A DNA stretch of 64,000 bases from Formicarius rufipectus (taxonomy: Eukaryota > Chordata > Aves > Passeriformes > Formicariidae), in NCBI GenBank assembly GCA_013399695.1, contig VXAU01000760.1:186001-250000 (forward strand), read 5' to 3'. Made by a program: the position numbers and the translations under genes. Each line of letters starts with the position of its first letter. Positions within the stretch are counted from its first letter, which is position 1. The notes below the pieces were generated by a model. It was given only the letters and a program-made list of their open reading frames with translations. It ran no database searches and was not told the origin of the DNA. Of the stretch, positions 39,473 to 50,351 are shown piece by piece.

Positions 39473-42400
39473 GTGAGGAATGAACTGACATCATCTTTGA
39501 TAAAAGTTTAGATCTGATTTATGAAGTGGAGAGCCCAAGGTAGAGTACACACAGTACAAATGTACTCCCAGAAGCAATGTAATTTCCCATAAAATCATGC
39601 AAAGAAAAAGCAGAAGAGTAGAAGAGCTGTGACACTGCAAAGAAAAATGTTTCCATTATTGCTAAGCTAGATGCTCAGAAAGTGAGGCTCTGCTGATATT
39701 TCAGAGTCTGTATGAATTACCAGGTTGTGTTCTCATGCTTAGTCTGGTAGTTCTACAGAAACAGGCATGATTCCAAAGATTTATGGAATTTTGATCTCAA
39801 GTAGTTTTAAAGCATTGGAAAACAGAAGTCCTAATGCAACAGCATTGAAAAATTCAGTGTGTTCGAAGAGGAAAACATTATGGGACATGGAAACGGGACA
39901 ATAAAAAACTCTAAAGTCAGAAAATTAAATTTTTAGATTTGCATACAAATCATTATCCACCTTCATCTTTACTGGGAATGTAGCACTTTTTTTAAGGTTG
40001 CAGATGAACAGACAGAGGGAAAGCCTGTTTCAATGGACACAGAGGCCAGATTGCTTTGCATTCATTCACACAAATTCTGTTCCTTGGTCACATGTCTTGG
40101 CGATAACTTCCCTAGTGCTCACATGAGTTGCACTTGACTGATACCATTAGTAGGTTGCCACTGTTTTGTGTTTAATGTGTAAACACACTGTGAAGCTATT
40201 TCCTAGCACAGAGATACTGTCTTCCAAAGGAGCTGAGTTTCAAATTCCAAACTGGGAAGTTACTTTGGCAGCAGACTCTGAATCCTGTGAAGCTGCCCAG
40301 TGTGGTTTCAGGGTGGTGGTGTTTTTCAGTGGGGAAGGAGATGGTGCTGCAGCATTTGATGTGGAGTGTGCAGTGGGAGTGCCATGTAAAACATTTTATG
40401 AGCTAAACTTTCCTCCGTACACTGTAGGAGACTGACCTCAAACACACTCCAATGTGTCTGGGTGATGGGTTGCAGTAGTGTAGTATAACTGATACATTTT
40501 CTGAAAACAAGGGGGAAAATGCAAATTGAAAGTGCAAAGGTGAAGGAGGAGTTTTGCTGGCTCTAACTTTTACATATGGGCAGAATCCCCAAAGAATTGG
40601 TTTTTTTTACCATCCTATCAAGGACGTTGTGAAGAATGTCACATTGCTGCTTCTCACAGCAACATGACATAGGGATAGGTAAAAACTGTTTTTCAGGGGC
40701 AATGCATCCAAGGAGCAGGTAGGGATTTTTGGAACCCAAGACTATGTGCCTAACAGTAAGTTCTTTGTGGGCATTTTACATGAATTAAAGCAGTGTACAC
40801 TTGGCCCGTGGTGCTTGAAAGTGTAGTAATTCCTCCACTATTGCACTCTGTAACTTCACAGTAAGTCTTCCAGTTTCATGGGCTTGGAAAAACCCCTGTT
40901 CTACCACCCTCTGCTGCTCCAGTGAGGGGGGATTGGCTTCCTTACAATACCAGCAGTGCAGTGGGGAAAAGGAAAATGAGGGATTGTTTTCTGCCTTTTC
41001 TTTCTTCTGCGAACCTTCAAAACATTTTCATTTTCTGAAATACAGATGTGGCACAGTGGGTTTTTTAAAGTTACAGATTTGCTTTTACTGCCTCAGCAAG
41101 CTCAACAGTGAGTGCCACAGCAGGAGGCAAAAATGAAAGGAGCAGTCAGAGATTGTGGTAGGGTTTCTTTTGGGGGCTGACAGAAGGAAGCTCACATGAA
41201 AGCAGAGCAGTTGGTCTGACCTTGAGCAGAAAATTACAGAGAAAGGTGTTGTGGTGTCAGTAATAAACACACTCCATCTCAGAGAGGCACGTGTGACAGC
41301 TGCACAGGTGATGGGTTCTGTGGGGCTGTTCACATGGTGCTTTGCAGATTCAGTGTTGGCAGACTGGTGTTGGGAGGTGTTTCTGCTGGGCAGAAGATTC
41401 ACCTAAGACAGAGCAATGCAGCAGTAATAGTTTCTGACACGATAGTCTTGGATGATTTCAGTCTGCAGTCTCATTTGCAGGTATCTGCAACAACTCTCAA
41501 AAACACTGTCTAAACTGTTCTATTTTTAGCCTTTTTTAATGAGAAAGACAAAAATGGCTCAGACGAGGGCTTTCTCCAGTCCTTTTGGCAGCATTCCAGC
41601 TATTCTGGCAGCTAGAGACTCCTTTTGCTAATTTTATTCTCTACTACTGCTAGCTTACAGAAAGGAAAAAGAAATGTAGGCAGGCTGTGACTCATGTTAG
41701 TTCTCCTCTTTGTTAAAAAATACCCTTCAGTGTGTTACGACCTTCTTGCACAAGCTTCAAACCCGGTCCTCATCTTCTGTTCGACAGAGAGCCCTGAGCT
41801 TCATTCTGTTCTTCACAGTCTGTTTGATCTTTTGCTTTTTAACCTTTCTTCTTGTAAGGAAGTGTAGACAGACATTGTCTGTATATAATAGACCATGTTC
41901 ATATAATCAATATCCGGCTTCAGGAGGGGACTACATGTGAGAGAAGGGTGCATTTCTTTGTGGTTTGTGCTGACAGCAGGAGGGTACAAAATAAGGGAGT
42001 TAAGCTGGTTTTCTCTGCAATGCAGATGGTTTGCTGAAATTAACAGACAGAAAAATGGAGTCAGGATTAATTATGATGAAGATAAAAATCAATCATTTGC
42101 TATGTCACAATAATAGCAAAGTTTCTTGGTCAGCAAGGCTGTTTTGTGCTTGATGTGAGGGACTGGAGAAGGCTCAGGGCTACAAGAGCAGCCACTGACT
42201 TTGCAGGGTTTGTTGGCTCAAGCAGCAGCTCCATCTTAAATCATGACACCCTTATTGATCATGAGACAGAACTGAGAATCCCCTGTATTGTGCCTGACGT
42301 TAATGAAGATGTAGGAGGCAAATGTTATAATTGTTTTGTTCATTCATGTTGAAATATATCTCAGAAAGGTAGCCCAGGGTAAAGCCACACAGAAAGCAGC

Positions 42401-42825
42401 CAAAATGCACCTCTGCGTGCTAGTCTGGGTCAAGTTGATGTTTTTATATGGGGGATGTCTTTAACCAAAAAAATGTTACATAGTGATAATAATCATGGTG
42501 CTAAATTAAGGTTTTGAACTCTAGAGAGTTCAAAAATATACAATATCAGAAATTGCTGCAGAAATAGTATCAGCAAAGTTGCAAAGGCAGGGAAAAAACA
42601 GCAAATTGGGATTAATTGACTGTAAATTAATTATAATAGTTATTCAGTTATGAAATAAATTATACACGTTTTTGGGAACAACATGTGGATTCAGCCAACA
42701 ATAGGTACTGACTTTTTTTCTTAAATCATTATATTTTGGACTTATGTCGGGGCAATCTCCTTAAAAATGTCTTATTTTGTACTCTACCTGGTACTTTAAC
42801 TCCTAATTATATGCATTTCTCCTAG
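39473..42825 (+). other. CLSTN2: CLSTN2 intron, 3.35 kb
   Basis: This is a phase-0 intron. Nothing coding or repetitive was recognised apart from the splice signals. The acceptor is TTTCTCCTAG, an uncommon but valid TAG. Short open frames at 40166-40435, 41085-41402 and 41710-41940 show no homology I can name. Confidence 0.88.
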
Positions 42826-42974
42826 TATCACTTCAACCCTTCCCAGTCAGTCCTTGTCATGGAAGGAGATGACATTGAGAATATAAATCAAGCTCTCCGA
42901 AAGGTCTCATACATCAACTCCAGACAGTTCCCTACTGCAGGCGTACGACGTCTCAAAGTCTCATCTAAAGTCCA
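42826..42974 (+). CDS. CLSTN2: CLSTN2 coding exon 5 of window: membrane-adjacent ectodomain
   Basis: 49 codons plus two bases: YHFNPSQSVLVMEGDDIE, NINQALRKVSYINSRQFP, TAGVRRLKVSSKV, then CA of Gln. The 'VSYINSRQFPTAGVRRLKV' block is a hallmark of calsyntenins, in the region between the LNS domain and the membrane. The donor GTAAGT at 42975 is a perfect consensus. The codon split Gln (CA|A) is completed by the first base of the next exon. Confidence 0.96.
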
Positions 42975-43871
42975 GTAAGTTCTACTTCAGCTGAACTGAT
43001 TAGATTAGGAACATTTTTAGTGACTTACTTTTTTCTTTGGACATGCAAAAGGAAGAATTTTGGCTAAATTAAATTGGTAAATCCTACTGTTTTCTTATTA
43101 AGCATAAAGGATTAATTTCATTTACTTTTATGCCAATTTATGTGGTGGTTTTCTTTTGATATTATCCTTTTAAGAAACCTTGCATGTTAGTGTAATGTAA
43201 TTGCATTCTGTTTTTAGTTTGGAGCATGAAGTCTGGACTAAACAGTACTTGCATTTAATGCATTCTTATGTACTTTTCATTTTAAACATTTATAGTTCCT
43301 TCTGAGACAAGCAGAGCCATGACTTTTTTAAGCAGACCTATTACATCTAAGAGAACAGTGTTTGTAGCTTTCCTTGGACTAGTCTCTCTGTATCCTCATA
43401 TGTGTGCTGTCACTGAAACAGGTGGTGGGTGTTAAAGAGGACTCTGTGTCCTTCCATGTTCATGCAGCAACAGTGACAGAACGTGCTCGATAATGTTTAC
43501 AGTTCTACCGAGTGAGGGAGCCACTCCTGGGCTGTTTCAGAACCAGCATAGAAGAACCTCAGTGTAGAAAAGAGTTATTATCTTAGCAAGTGAAAAATGT
43601 GATGCAGTACTTTGACTAAGCAGTCAAGAGCATTATAGTGAATAATTCTGTGTGTCAGTGGTTCCTCCCACAGTCTGTTGACACCATCACTTTTCCAAGG
43701 GTTGAATTAATGCCAAAAAACCAACATCCATCTTCCTATATCTACCAGACTTTGGGAGTGCAGGTGTAGGTTAAGCTGAGAGCCACCAGGTGGCTTTGGG
43801 GCAGTGCAAGTGCCACACCCCCCTGATGTGCAGTGTGTTACATGCAGTTAATGAATAATATGTTTTTTCAG
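42975..43871 (+). other. CLSTN2: CLSTN2 intron, 897 bp
   Basis: This is a phase-2 intron. About a quarter of it is the second copy of the two-copy repeat at 43538-43766. The acceptor is a T-rich run ending TTTTTTCAG at 43871. Confidence 0.92.
43538..43766 (+). repeat. Unclassified interspersed repeat, copy 2
   Basis: This is the second copy of the element at 34376-34617, in the same orientation and 9.2 kb downstream. Relative to copy 1 it has a 3-base insertion, a 6-base deletion and a 10-base deletion. Sequence immediately outside both ends is unrelated between copies on the left. On the right, a 'CAGGTGGC' block recurs at a different spacing. Its right end lies only about 105 bases before the next CLSTN2 exon. 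Confidence 0.85.
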
Positions 43872-44095
43872 ATGTTTTGGTGAAGATGTCTGCATTAGTA
43901 TCCCAGATATAGATGCCTATGTAATGGTGTTTCAGGCCAATGAGCCCAAGATTACAATAAGTGGGATGGACCATTTTGCTAGACCAGCTGCACAGTTTGA
44001 AGGTGAAAGAGGTGTGATTTTGTTACCTGACATCAGGATAGTCAGCACAGTCACTAAAATGGAGCATCCAGTGGACTTACAAGAACATGACAGAG
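43872..44095 (+). CDS. CLSTN2: CLSTN2 coding exon 6 of window: membrane-adjacent ectodomain
   Basis: One base completes Gln, then 74 codons and one extra base: CFGEDVCISIPDIDAYVM, VFQANEPKITISGMDHFA, RPAAQFEGERGVILLPDI, RIVSTVTKMEHPVDLQEHDR. The opening CFGEDVCISIP and the 'DHF.RPAAQFE' block match calsyntenin-2. The last 15 residues are the least conserved part relative to human. The donor is GTTTGT at 44096, with T rather than A/G at +3, so it is a weak site. The choice is supported by the frame, which continues into the next exon as DRAEKSVIVEEML. Confidence 0.94.
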
Positions 44096-45685
44096 GTTTG
44101 TGCCTTTCTTTTAAATGCTATTACTTATTCTGTAACGTGACCCCTCATAGTTTTTAAAGGATAGTGCAAACAAGTCACACAAAAGAAATCACTTCACCCA
44201 GATTAATTTAGGCAATGTTAGGACACAGTAATGCTCTACTGAAGAAACTCCAATACATTCAAAAATCTGTTAAATAGGGACAGATCAGAATGTGCTTCAG
44301 AAATCCCAGATTTTATATTTAGTGTCTTCCCTACTTCAGAATAATTCCCTTCCACCTTTCCTATTCTATTGAATAACATATTTTCATTAGAAGTTGTAAC
44401 AGAATTTTTTAATTGTCCTGATAAAGTGAAAAGCAGTAATTGACTTACAGTTGAATTTTCAGTCTGTTATGTTTCCAGCTTTGACAATGACTTGTGGGTG
44501 ATCCTTGAGAAAGTAATCTTGTGCCTCAGATTCCCACCTGTAAAATGTAAATATAGTCATTTAAAAATATGTTTTTCAATGATGAAAGGTTATGGTAATG
44601 TTGAGCAATGTGTGTGTTCAAGGCTGGGTGACTGTTCAAAAGTATAAGTCAGGTTTAAAATAATTGTCTATAAAGGAATGAGGAATCATTCTAAACAGTA
44701 TTTGTTGGACTAGACTAAACAGTAACTAGATGTACAACTCTGGAAAAGATAAAATCAGTAATGTTTTACAAGTTTAGGGGCATAGATTCCCTGAAGCATG
44801 TAAATTTGAATTGGGACTACATTTTTTGGTAGGTTAGAGCTGCTCAGATACCCCAACTCACTGTAGCAGGAGTTGGGAATCCAGGGCATAAGGCTTTTCT
44901 GTCTATGCCTTCCTTCCTCCTACACCCCCTAAAATGAAATGTGCAAAATGGGCTGTAAGTTCCAAGATTGCAGTGTCTGTGTCTACAACCCTCAGGGAGC
45001 TGGTTAAGCAGTCTTGCCACACATTCTGTGCACAGTTGATCAGAGAATTTAAATCATAATTTGATATGCAACTCTTTTTCCAGTGACAGAATTAATTTTT
45101 TTTACTCATACATACTGAAGGATAGTCAGTTTATAGCTTCTTTAAGTCACACAATGCAGGATCTTGCCATTTATGATAATACCCTGCTCGGGGATAGATG
45201 GCCATGACTTTGTAATGCAAATTCTTTATGGGCCATAGAATGACTGAGAGAATCACCCAAGCATAGATATATTTGAAGTGTATTTTTCCAGTTCGGTTTT
45301 CCTTGAGAAAAACATCAATGTGTGGCATCAATCTGGTATTGATAGAGTACTGAAAGGTGGAATTGTTTACATGAATTTATTTCCAAGATCAAATTTCAGT
45401 TTTCTACTTCCAGTGATGTTCTTGGATGCCTTTTATTACAGAGCAATGTATTTTCTATCTATCTCACTAGGTATTTGTAGGCCTTCATCATTATGGCACC
45501 TGAACAGACAAGACATTTCTCTTGATTTGTTTTAAGTATCCAGTATTTAATATCAGCCAAAACCAGTTCAGACATCTTTGCAAAAATTGCAAGCCCTGAT
45601 GCAAAGCAAATGGAATGACTGAGCTGTTCTGTCATCCTTTATCTTTTCCTGCCTTTTTTTCATGGTATGTGCCATGGGTTCACAG
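44096..45685 (+). other. CLSTN2: CLSTN2 intron, 1.6 kb
   Basis: This is a phase-1 intron that begins at the weak GTTTGT donor. It holds a MIR-like remnant at 44482-44556. The acceptor AG at 45684-45685 is preceded by a T-run about 20 bases upstream (CCTTTTTTT), with an A/G-rich spacer in between. Confidence 0.9.
44482..44556 (+). mobile_element. MIR-like (CORE-SINE) remnant
   Basis: The sequence carries the MIR 3' block in the right order: 'tgacttgtgggtgatccttg', 'agaaagtaatctt', then 'GTGCCTCAGATTCCCACCTG' and 'TAAAATG'. This corresponds to the well-known 'acctTGggcAAGTtact... GTGCCTCAGTTTCC..CTGTAAAATG' of MIR. It is strongly degraded elsewhere and lacks the tRNA-like head. Identified by eye. 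Confidence 0.62.
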
Positions 45686-45856
45686 CTGAGAAGTCAGTGA
45701 TAGTAGAGGAAATGCTCCACAACTTGGATTTCTGTGATGTTTTGGTCATGGGCGCAGAACTAGATCCTGAACAAGAGTGTTTAGAACTAGATCGTGGGGA
45801 GCTTCACGGAAAACATCTTGATGCTACAAATTCCACAGCAGGATATTCAATTTACG
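45686..45856 (+). CDS. CLSTN2: CLSTN2 coding exon 7 of window: membrane-adjacent ectodomain
   Basis: Two bases complete Ala, then 56 codons and one base: EKSVIVEEMLHNLDFCDV, LVMGAELDPEQECLELDR, GELHGKHLDATNSTAGYS, IY. The EEMLHNLDFCD and LDATNSTAGYSIYG segments match calsyntenin-2 closely. NST is an N-glycosylation sequon. The start at 45686 (after CACAG) is chosen because it keeps phase 1. The alternative AG at 45690 would break the frame. The donor is GTATGT at 45857. Confidence 0.94.
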
Positions 45857-46428
45857 GTATGTTCCTGGCATTTGCTTTCCCTTATTTTGTCACACCAGTT
45901 ATATTACTGGAATGAAAGCACTGTGTAAGAAACTAGACGGAAATCTGTGATTTACTGGCCATAAAAATAATCCAAGAGCGACTGTATCTTAAAAAACACA
46001 GTCACCTCTTCATCTTTGGGTGTCCTGTGTGCATCCTTTGGAATCTCAACATCCCTCCTGCTGCTACTCCCTCAATAAGGAAAATGGCATCACTGCTTTT
46101 TTTCAGTGTGGGGTTCTTGTGGACCATCACTGTGGCATGTGGGAGTGAGAGGCTTCCTGTACAGTGCTGTTAACTCGTTGGCCAGCTTTTTTCAGTTTCC
46201 TGAATAATTCATTCTATAATTCCTTGCTGTTGTGTTTGTCCCTCTGCATTATGGACCTACATTCGCTTCCAAAAACTATTCTCACATAGTCAACCAGAGG
46301 CCTCTATCAGGGAATATTCAACGCTCAATCCTTTTCAGACCCTTCTGCCAGGGTTTGTATTTCCTGTGAGTGTTTGATGTGTCCTGCCTTGCACAGGGCA
46401 GTGTTATAGGCTGTCCCTGCCCCTGCAG
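45857..46428 (+). other. CLSTN2: CLSTN2 intron, 572 bp
   Basis: This is a phase-1 intron with no recognised repeat or gene. The acceptor is a C-rich run ending CCCCTGCAG at 46428. Confidence 0.93.
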
Positions 46429-46574
46429 GTGTGGACAGCATGTTCAGCTACGAGCAGGTCCTGCGGCAGATCCGGTACCGCAACTGGGACACCTCTGCCA
46501 CCTTCGACAGGAAGTTCAGGGTCAAGTGCTCCGAGCTAAACGGGCGTTACACCAGCAATGAATTTAACCTGGAG
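46429..46574 (+). CDS. CLSTN2: CLSTN2 coding exon 8 of window: membrane-adjacent ectodomain
   Basis: Two bases complete Gly, then 48 codons: VDSMFSYEQVLRQIRYRN, WDTSATFDRKFRVKCSEL, NGRYTSNEFNLE. The motifs YEQVL..IRYRNW and KCSELNGRYTSNEFNLEV are calsyntenin signatures. This exon shows the usual bird increase in GC relative to introns. The donor is GTAAGA at 46575 and the exon ends on a codon boundary. Confidence 0.96.
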
Positions 46575-47951
46575 GTAAGAAATTATCCAGTCAAGCCTCC
46601 TTACCCAGCTGTGAGGCTGAGCACTTGTGGCTCTGACGTTGGGGCAAGAAAGGAGAAAGCACTTCTGAGGTGTGAGACAGAAAGGGGAGTGTGTTAAAAT
46701 GCCTTCCACCTTTTATAAGGCCCGGCTAGAACTTTCCAGAAGGGGGTGGGTAGAACTGGGGTGGAGTTGGGGCAGAGCATGGGAGAAGCCTGCAAAACAA
46801 GGGGTTGGAATAACCATGTAGGGAATATACTGTAATGCTGTAAAAAACAACCAGTCACAGGGTAGGATTCAAGGCCGTGAAGGAAGAAGGAATTTTCCAG
46901 CAACTACAATAGAATATGTAGAGACTTATACATGAACTGCAAAACCCTTAACAAAACCCAGAACACAAAGTCCATTATAGTGAAAAACAGTCCAATCCTC
47001 TTCACACACTTGTGTCTCCGTTGATGAAGGTTCATTGTCAGATGTCTCCCCAATCTTGATAGCTCCCTCCTCCTACAAGCACTAGCCTTAGCCTCAGCAG
47101 TGTGGTGTTTGCTGTGAAACATGTGGAATGCTGGACACCCTCTGGTAAGTGTAACCAAAAAGAGAAAGAAATAGAACGTTCCATTCAAAGAGGAACCCGA
47201 CTTGTCCTCTGGGCATTCCTCAGTGTGGGTCTCTGTTCTGCTGTGTGTTTGAGGAGAAGATCCCTCTCTCAAACTCCACTAAGGCAGAGAATTACTCCTG
47301 TTAAACAGAATGCTTTGGATCTGGTCCCTGGACGTGGTCAGTAACCACAGGAGTATTTAGATACCTCTGTTGAGTCCAAGTGTGCTGGCTCTAAGTCCAG
47401 TGCACCACAGTGGCTCAGGGACTGAGAATTCCTGCTGGTGCACCTCAGCAGGACTCATGGACCTGTTCTGAAGAACCATCTTATCCAGCCTAGAGCCCAG
47501 CTACCAAATAACTATAGGAAAGAGCAGGACCTGCATAGCACCAGGATCAAAACTTAAAAATTGTTTGCAAAATCATGTAATGACATAATAATTATTTTTA
47601 AAATGAAAGGTTTTATTTGTTATGTTTAGCTCACACCTAAAAGCTGATTAGTATAGGCAGAAGAAAAAGTCACTACTTATCCAGACAGGTAAGGCAAAAA
47701 AGTCCTGTTCTGTGCCACTTCATAGTCAACAGTTAGAAATGTTAGAATGCATTGTCCATACTAGAAATTAGAAATATATTAAGCTGGGGTTTTTTTTTCT
47801 ACTGGCATGAGTTATTTTGGCCTTTAAGATCCACTGAATAATATTCCTATTTGCTGATGAACTTCATAGTTCAATGTAATATATGGAGCCAGCAGGCTTG
47901 GAATATAAAACACTTTTTAGTATCTGATCCCTTCTTTTTCTCTTGTACCAG
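46575..47951 (+). other. CLSTN2: CLSTN2 intron, 1.4 kb
   Basis: This is a phase-0 intron. The longest opposite-strand frame, 46904-47272 (122 codons), has no recognisable domain and I treat it as chance. The acceptor is TTCTCTTGTACCAG ending at 47951. Confidence 0.9.
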
Positions 47952-48075
47952 GTTAATATTCTACACAGCTCCAACTCCAACTTCATGGACCATGTAAATC
48001 ATATGATAGTACAACCACAATTTCTCCAATCTGTTCGCCACCCTGAGGGGAGTGTAAGTGCTGTTCACAGCTCAG
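47952..48075 (+). CDS. CLSTN2: CLSTN2 coding exon 9 of window: juxtamembrane stalk
   Basis: 41 codons plus one base: VNILHSSNSNFMDHVNHM, IVQPQFLQSVRHPEGSVS, AVHSS. This is the stalk cut by ADAM-type alpha-secretases in alcadeins. The start of the p3-Alc-beta peptide as known in human (VNHLIVQPPFLQS...) corresponds to VNHMIVQPQFLQS here. No ORF in the standard listing covers it because it lacks an early Met in a long frame; it was found by homology and by splice phase. The acceptor is ACCAG, the donor GTATGT at 48076. It is less conserved than neighbouring exons. Confidence 0.93.
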
Positions 48076-49544
48076 GTATGTGACACCTTTACAGAGACTG
48101 CTCATAAGGATTTGGCTATGTCAGTGTTTCTCCTGTGAGCTAGCCTGGTCAACAAACAAAAGCCCTGAGGTCCATAGTTACAGCTTGTAAAACCTCACAG
48201 AGATCATTGCACAGATGTGAAAGAAGGTAACACTGGATTCTGTTCTGTCATTAAAACCTGGTATCCTTTTATAGGGGCTTCATGAATGGTTTTGTACTCT
48301 GACCCACACAGTTAAGAAAATGTATTGTTTCTAGTATTGAATGGCATGAAGGGTAATATTTATGCTCATATTGTCTCTGTACATCTGTATTTCTATAGCA
48401 TATTCATTTCCTACCACTCCTTTCTCAATAGAAAGAAAAATGTTTTGGTTTGGTTTTTTAAAAATTTGTAATTGCCTCAGTGACTCTGTTAGCTGCTGTC
48501 AAGGCTTCAGTCTGGAGCTCTCTGCAGAGAAGATGGGTTCACCTAGGCATGTACAGTGGGCATTAACCTGTATTAAATACAGAATTTAAAATTAATTTTT
48601 AGGCTATATGAATTAAAATATATACCCAAATCTGAAACCTTTTCAATGAGATTAAACCCAGGGTAAAGATAACCTATTTAAAAGTTTCATTCTGAAATCC
48701 TTTTAGCTGAATGATACATATGTAAAGAAGTAAAGCTGATGTAAATTATAGGTAATTATAAGTAATTATATACAGATATACTTAGAAAATTACTGTGTTT
48801 TTCTTTACACAGGCAGGGCAAGGTGATAAAATGGGTTATAGAACTACTCTAGCTCCTGGAACTGCAATACCTCAGGAGGAAAGGTACATAGGAGGTGGCA
48901 GCACTTCTCCACTAACCTGATTATGGAGCAGATAATATATGGTAGTTCAGAGAGATTCTTTCCTGTGGCTCAGTGGAAACAGAGGCTTCTCAAAGTGCAA
49001 CCAAACAGTGAGGAAAAATGTCTTGAATCCTCAGGAGTCTCCCAGGAAGGTTGTAACACAAGCAAATTTAGTGGCAATGCATTATTTTATTTCTTGGAGA
49101 TTGAGATTCAAATCACAGTATAAGTGTTTGAAACCTTTGAAAATACAATCTTTGAGATGCACTTTTTCTGCCAAGTGAAGTTGACACCTCAGCTGTAATC
49201 AGAAGGGGCCAACACATGGGTAAGAGAAGAGAACCTTATTGCAAAAGCACTTATTCTGAAACTAATTGGCTCTGCACTGATTGTCTATTTGTCTTCTGGA
49301 GTAAAGTGGCTCAAAGAACAAATGGTAGACACTCTCACTTCTGATTTACAGTGCTCATTAGCAGATACACCATTCATGTATGCTCTGTCTTAGTAGGTGG
49401 GCACTTGTCAAGACTTTCTGTAGCCCCAGGCAGATGCCTGTCCTGATTCTCAGTCCAAGGGAAGAGCTACTGTGGGTTAAAAATGGACACCTTTAGTGGG
49501 CTCCAAAAATCTAAGTGCATTCCTTTTTCCACCCTTTGCTGCAG
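48076..49544 (+). other. CLSTN2: CLSTN2 intron, 1.5 kb
   Basis: This is a phase-1 intron with no recognised repeat or exon. The acceptor is preceded by a strong pyrimidine tract (TTCCTTTTTCCACCCTTTGC) and ends GCAG at 49544. Confidence 0.92.
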
Positions 49545-49729
49545 TTGTTCCAAGCGTGGCCACTGTTGTCATCATCGTCTGTGTGAGCATCCTCGTTTTC
49601 GTCATAACCCTGGGGGTCTATCGGCTCCGGACAGCTCAGCAGCACAGCTCTGGAGAGCATGAGGGGAGCAAGGACAACGAGATGGACTGGGATGACTCTG
49701 CTCTGACCATCACTGTCAACCCCATGGAG
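49545..49729 (+). CDS. CLSTN2: CLSTN2 coding exon 10: transmembrane helix and first W-acidic motif
   Basis: Two bases complete Val, then 61 codons. Residues 2-25 or so form one hydrophobic helix (VPSVATVVIIVCVSILVFV, ITLGVY), followed by basic stop-transfer residues RLR. The cytoplasmic start is TAQQHSSGEHEGSKDN, then EMDWDDSALTITVNPME. The WDDSAL segment is the first W-acidic motif that binds the TPR domain of kinesin light chain in calsyntenins, and NPME opens the X11/Mint PTB-binding site. The helix is also the gamma-secretase substrate. The donor is GTACAT at 49730; the frame stays open across it to 49885. Confidence 0.97.
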
Positions 49730-50351
49730 GTACATGCATACCTGAGGCACAGTGCTGTGGCCCTGCCTGCTCACTCAGCAATGAGTTTTAAGCCACCTTC
49801 CGAGCACAGTTGGTCAGCCTTGGCAGGACAGTTGTATGTACACTCAGGACCCCATCTCAGTTTTCCCACCTGCACACCACGGTAATGTGTAACAGAGTTA
49901 ATATTTGTTCCTATATGTAATTACAAAATAGGATGGTGAAGAATTCTTAGGTCAACATTGCTTCCTCTCTGTCCATGTTTGTGCCCTAGGTACCCAAGCT
50001 GATACAGTTTCTTTGGATTTAACCCTTTAATGTAAGCACTAATACACTAAAAGAAGGGGAAATGATCAGAATTTCAGGAAACTCATGTAGATGGCTTAAA
50101 TTTGTCTGTGACTAATGAAGATATTGGTTATTGCCATTCCATTCTTCTTGCAGTAGTTTTTAAGTAATTGGTATTTGAATATTTGTACCAGATTTGATGC
50201 CTAATAATCACATAATGATGGAAAGCAGATTTCCCCAGCATGTTAGCATTTCTAAATGAGGACTTAGACCTCATATTCCCACAGCCACTGGCTAGCAAGA
50301 AAACACCTTTTTTTCTACTGTCTGTCTCTCATTTCTTTAAATGTACTGTAG
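49730..50351 (+). other. CLSTN2: CLSTN2 last intron, 622 bp
   Basis: This is a phase-0 intron. The reading frame of exon 10 continues into it to a stop at 49883-49885. The acceptor is CTGTAG at 50346-50351, preceded by a T-rich tract around 50309-50339. Confidence 0.92.

Noticed and set aside
34376..43766. The two direct repeats as a CRISPR-like or satellite array
   Set aside because: Only two copies, 9.2 kb apart, in a vertebrate intron.
45686..45692. Alternative acceptor at 45690 (CTGAG)
   Set aside because: It would break the reading frame with the preceding phase-1 exon.
46904..47272. 122-codon - strand frame with hydrophobic C-terminus
   Set aside because: Lies opposite a CLSTN2 intron, starts without context, and resembles no known protein.
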